Part shown: in pieces, positions 60,001 to 64,000 of the stretch
Layout: each line of letters begins with the position of its first letter
Numbering within the stretch: the stretch's first letter is position 1
Source: Serendipita indica DSM 11827
Lineage: Eukaryota > Basidiomycota > Agaricomycetes > Sebacinales > Serendipitaceae
Direction of reading: 5' to 3'
Length of the DNA stretch: 64,000 bases
Assembly (NCBI GenBank): GCA_910890315.1
Contig: CAJVGD010000005.1
Coordinates: forward strand, 806,001 to 870,000
The notes under the pieces: generated by a model
Told to the model about the DNA's origin: nothing
Seen by the model: only the letters and a program-made list of their open reading frames with translations
The model's database searches: none
Translations under genes and position numbers: made by a program

Positions 60001-61689
60001 TACAGAGGGGAACGTGGTATTCGACATACCCCTTAACACATCCCACCTATCCACGGGCAGAAGCGAAGATTTTGAGTCCCAGTTTCGCACTCTTCGCTCG
60101 AATTTGCGCCCATTACATGCACTGACGATTCTCCACTCCCAAAATATACTTGGCCGGGAATCTAGATAGACCCCTGGACCATCGAACCACCACTCGATCA
60201 GGTTCAAGTGAGGAAGGGACGTAAAGAGCCCGTCAATGTGCCCCTCAAGCTCATTACCTACGAGCTCTTCCAACACCTCGCGCCTCTGGTCATAATCCAT
60301 GTCTGGGAAATGGATACATCCATCACAAGAGCATGTGAATGTTATTTCTTCTTGGTCGTCTTCACAGAATATTGAAACAAACGAGGAAATGGTGCAGCTA
60401 AAGCGCAGTACCTCCATTGACTGCATATCCAACTTGCAGTGCTCGAGAAGCTGTTTTGAGATGTGAGAAGTTAGATTTATGGCATAAATTTGCAAACTTA
60501 CGCCTTGTATCCGAGAGCCGACTTCCGGCAGATCTACGACAGACAAATCCCAGGCGTTGACCACCCGGAGTTGCGGGTGAAGTCGCAAGAAGATATTAAG
60601 TATTTCCCAATCTGAGTCTATCAAGCAGCACTCTGTCATAACGAGCTCTTTGGCCTGATTGATCGTAAATGTGCAATAAAAGCCGCCAATGGTTAGAGGC
60701 AAGGGCCCCACCAGATCGAGATGGGACGGTAGAGTGGGATCAAGCCCAGGGATGCGCATAGACTCGAGCTCATGACCAGATGCCGACTCATCGAAATGCA
60801 AGATGCTAAATTCTCGCAAGTTTGAAGAGTCAATGGATTTGAAATGCCTGGAATGAGGGAGGTTGAAGTATGCGTTGTAAAAGTGGCAAGTGACTAGTCG
60901 AGGCGTTTCCAAGGTGAGTATTGTGTTCATTTCTAGGGTACCAAGACGTTGAAATCGACTGCGATATGCAATATCTCCTTGGATGATGCCGTGATAATGG
61001 AATAAAGGATGAAGAATGCGTGTTCGTAGGGAGAAAAGGCCCCGAATCGTACCGAGAGCCACTAGAGGTGACCAGGTGCCTTGGTTATGGCTTCAACATC
61101 TCCTTCTTCCGTTTGGGGATAGTTGACATCGTATTCAAGTCGCACCAGATGGGGCAAGAAACTCAGTGCACTGACCACCGCTCGACAAACAAACACATTC
61201 GTCAGGGAGACAGAAGTCAAACCTCCAAGCCCCCTTACCATCGGAGCTACTTCGTTTCTCCCAATCGAGAAGGTGGCCCAATTGGTCACGCGCACCCGTA
61301 CTCTGAGATGTCTACCAAGTGTTAATAAAATGCGCGTTCTACGAGCTTCAATACTCACCGAAAGTCTGAGCCATCCATATCATTGTTCTCCAGAGAGCGT
61401 TTAATATTAAGTGTCCTTTTGGCGCCAATAGCGATAAGACTCTGAGAGGCTACTGGGCCAAAGAAGGCTCGAAAGCGCCTTGAGACGGCAGAAAGCTGTC
61501 TTATTGTTCTTGGGGCATCCTCTGCCCAGTCCATGTGGTCATAAACAATGAGGAGGAACAGCTCGTTTGGTAAATCCGCGAGCCCTGAAAACGACGCAGC
61601 ATTCAATCCAAGACGCTTGATGATAGAATATGGAGGACCATGAAAGACTTTCTTTGTCACAAAAAATCGGTTATTTTGCTCTGGCGCAT
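59995..61689 (-). pseudogene. F-box array copy P4, decayed
   Basis: The ATG at 61689 is followed after about 10 codons by a one-base shift in a run of six A on the plus strand (61661-61666). Beyond it the conserved frame continues: FFVTKKVFHGPPYSIIKRLG and LADLPNELFLLIVYDHMDW. A TAG lies at 61062 after APGHL, where P3 reads on, and another frame change near 60935 leads into LEMNTILTLETPRLVTCHFY. The rest matches P3 to the end at about 59995. With three breaks the copy is unlikely to make the full protein, although one break is in a homopolymer. Confidence 0.72.
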
Positions 61690-61736
61690 GGAGGTAGGAA
61701 CGGTCAAGTTTATTCACCACTCGGACGCGTACATGG

Positions 61737-63187
61737 TTAATTGCCAAGACCCATACCTTCCATTCGTTTATCAATATGTGTTTTCAACCAAGGTGCGATG
61801 GTGTCCAAATCCTCCCCCGTAAACGATACCCATCGACTTCGACCAGACCCAACTCTCCTCAACAGCTCCTCGGCGCTGTCCCCCGTCAGCTCATCCGATG
61901 AAGACACTAGAATTGCCGTCACCCTATATCTAATCAGCCAAGGTTCAGGAGAAGGGAGAAAACGGCACAGCATTGGTCCAACCCATGTATCCTCGTTTGT
62001 TCCATCATACGTCTTGGGCCACCGCAGATCCATCCCACCGGGTGTATAATTCGGAAAGTTTCTGTGCCCGTCTACTGGCCGTGGATGGGTTAAACGCACA
62101 TACTCGCGCGGCGTGGGGGGGTGAGGTTTGAGCGACTTGTACATGGCCTCCATGACGACCAACGGGGCATTTACATATGACAATGTATCTTGTTCAGACG
62201 AGGTGTTACTCGAAAACGTTTCCGAGCGTCGGAAACGGCGCCATAGTGAGTTGGATTTTGTCGCGGGTGGCGTCGCATCCATGGTGAGACTGCGGGTCAT
62301 TGGTGTGCCTATTGTTCGTGGCACTGGTATTTTAAAGTATTGTGGTGTGTCGGACGAGGCACTGAGTGGGGCGCTGTCTTCGTCAGGGAATGGGAGGATG
62401 CCGTCTGGATAGACACCGGAGGGGTTGACAAATTCTTTGGCTAGGCGGTTGATCTGGTACGATGAGGATGCACCAAGGGTGCCAATGGCGATGATGCGAA
62501 TGTCGGAGAGCTGAAGGACGAGCCGCGTCGTCGAGGATTGCTTGAGATTATTCTGTTCCCTGAGAATGTGAGTCAGTCAAAGATGTTAGTGGTAACCTCA
62601 CTTGTAGACATTTAGAACTGCATGGGGGTTGTATTGCCGCGAACTGGCCGAGCTGATATTGAGGACATTGTGTCTGCTGAGGATGAGATAGGTTGTCCAT
62701 GCTTCGTCTGCAGTGCAGGTTGCATTGATACGATGCCATATGCGCATAAGAACACTGTAGGCGATGAGTAAATAGATAGTTTTATAAGAGTGACGAACAG
62801 TTTGTACGCTCTCTGCCACGTCCCGTCCTTTCTCCATCTCTGCCAGCTCGGAAGAAAGCGCTGTGTGAATGCAGCGTGCCAAATGTCTTCTGGGAGCGGG
62901 GGGATATCATGGAAAAGAATGTGCTCTGGAGAAGCGACGACGAGGATGTGAATCCAGTTTTGAGTAGAGACGGCTGAGTACCAGCTCAGATGGAGTAGTA
63001 TACAATACTCTGTCTGTGGCTGCTGGTCCCTGAGCACGCGCGCAATCTGGGCGCGCCATGGATTGAGCTCACGGCAGACGACACGAAACGACGAGCAGAC
63101 GGCAGAAACATCGACGAGTGAGCATAAATCCAAGTATTCGAATATCTTGACGAGGAGTTCTGGAGGCAGCGACGCGAGCAGAGCCAT
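61737..63187 (-). CDS. F-box protein, conserved single-copy type
   Basis: Three exons, complement(61737-62559, 62602-62754, 62808-63187), give 451 residues. The F-box is at the extreme N-terminus: MALLASLPPELLVKIFEYLD, CSLVDVSAVCSSF. The body contains WIHILVVASPEHILFHDIPP, WHRINATCTADEAWTTYLIL and near the end LVSSSDELTGDSAEELLRRVG and ENDTWVGPM-like sequence. It is unrelated to the P1-P4 array beyond the F-box. It should serve as a substrate receptor of an SCF ubiquitin ligase; the substrate is unknown. Divergent from the BSD2-like gene, itself a ubiquitin-ligase adaptor, with 57 bp between starts. Confidence 0.85.
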
Positions 63188-63244
63188 GGAGCTGTGCACC
63201 ACCCATATTCCCTTCTTTCTTTCTTCCACATCTTTTAGTTTATT
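63188..63244. promoter_or_regulatory. 57-bp bidirectional promoter (F-box / BSD2-like)
   Basis: Short pyrimidine-rich gap between divergent start codons (CTTTCTTTCTTCC). No specific element recognised. Confidence 0.5.
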
Positions 63245-64000
63245 ATGCCCCGCCGCCAATATGCAGCTGTACCTGCGCAGGATACAGACGAGGACCAGCT
63301 GGAACAGGCATTTGCAGCCTCGGATGATGAGCACGACGAGCACGACGGCAACAACGCGGCTAGGCCATTGCTGACGCCGTCTGTATACGGGCCACGCAGT
63401 TCTCATACTCCACGAACGACAAGAACAACCGTAGATGGCTCCTACAACTTTGAATACGACTATCCACCTCCACCAGGCTCACCGCCGCGCGAGTTTGCCA
63501 TTGCCAACCACTGGGGAAACACCAACGGCATTCTCGTCACTGAGCCAGTACATTACGATCCAAAGAGACAAGGAAACTGGTTTACCCGCACCTGGCGATC
63601 TGTGACCGGTCGCGGTCGCCGTGGGACACCACCAGTCGGCACCTACGGTGGAGGCATCAACAACGATGGCGTATTCGCCAACATTTCATCACGCCCTACT
63701 GGTACACGCTCACAGCAACGTGCAGGAGAGAACCGTGCAGAGAACGAGACCGATACCATCTATCACGCGCCAGAACTCGCGCCAAACGATGCACCGCCAA
63801 GTTATCTCGCGTCCCAGATGGATCAGGCTCCCCCATACTGGCAAACAACCGTCTTTGCAACCTCGGATGGCGAACTCTTGATCGAGTCTATTCCCGCCGG
63901 CACCATCGTTGGTTTCCTCGGCGTGCGTCGTTGCCCTTCTGCCGTGTGAAATACAATTTGCTGACATATAGCGCTATCAAACTATAGGCATTCATCGTCT
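63245..64000 (+). CDS. Bsd2/NDFIP-like (DUF2370) ubiquitin-ligase adaptor, 3' part missing
   Basis: ATG at 63245. The first exon runs to about 63925, where a GTGCGT donor follows PAGTIVGFLG; the rest lies beyond the right edge. Family landmarks are DGVFANISSRP, PPSYLASQ and PPYWQTTVFA, then DGELLIESIPAG, matching fungal Bsd2-like DUF2370 proteins. PPSY and PPYW are PY-type motifs that bind WW domains of NEDD4/Rsp5 ligases. The transmembrane helices expected next are outside the window. Role by family: recruit Rsp5 to membrane proteins in Golgi/endosomes, affecting metal transporter turnover. The intron may end at either of two AGs near 63974 or 63986, so the junction is open. Confidence 0.85.

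Overview
The window reads as nuclear DNA of a filamentous basidiomycete (Agaricomycetes). The support is many short introns of 40-60 nt with CTRAY-type branch points, the DUF6533 seven-helix family, multi-copy F-box families, and a NACHT-WD40 protein of the kind expanded in Rhizoctonia/Ceratobasidium-like fungi. A Cantharellales species such as Rhizoctonia is my best guess; this is inference, not a database match. I saw no transposon, retro-element, virus relic, rRNA or CRISPR. tRNA genes could not be excluded by eye.

Layout. 0-20 kb: an ankyrin-dysferlin protein cut by the left edge, kynurenine aminotransferase (BNA3), a decayed F-box gene, the Ski2-like helicase SLH1/ASCC3, a small unknown gene, a mitochondrial DNAJC28-like protein, a membrane-anchored ubiquitin protease (UBP1/USP30 type), about 1.2 kb with no supported gene, cyclophilin-RRM protein PPIL4 and a BTB protein. 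20-28 kb: a CENP-A histone gene, three tandem DUF6533 seven-helix genes and another multi-pass membrane protein. 28-34 kb: an RRM protein and a large NACHT-WD40 (NLR-like) gene with 13 near-identical WD40 units. 34-54 kb: a dense housekeeping block with four ribosome-biogenesis genes (NOP58, KRR1, ENP1/bystin, NUG1), a 4-helix membrane protein, UDP-glucuronate decarboxylase, an SLC43-like transporter, a DUF2458 protein, a Ser/Pro-rich protein and a tail-anchored coiled-coil protein. 54-62 kb: four tandem copies of an F-box gene, one intact and three decayed. 62-64 kb: a different, intact F-box gene and a Bsd2/NDFIP-like ubiquitin-ligase adaptor cut by the right edge.

How the genes relate. Five head-to-head pairs have only 49-102 bp between start codons (DNAJC28/UBP1, NOP58/KRR1, ENP1/UXS1, NUG1/coiled-coil, F-box/BSD2), so shared promoters are likely. 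NOP58, KRR1, ENP1 and NUG1 all act in rRNA modification, the small-subunit processome or pre-60S assembly, and lie within 17 kb. Against this conserved background sit fast-evolving families (NLR, F-box, DUF6533).

The most unusual points are a single-nucleotide exon needed to read KRR1, at least seven apparent GC-AG introns, a CENP-A that keeps an H3-like tail, and the homogenised WD40 array. Several apparent frameshifts lie in homopolymer runs and may be assembly errors.
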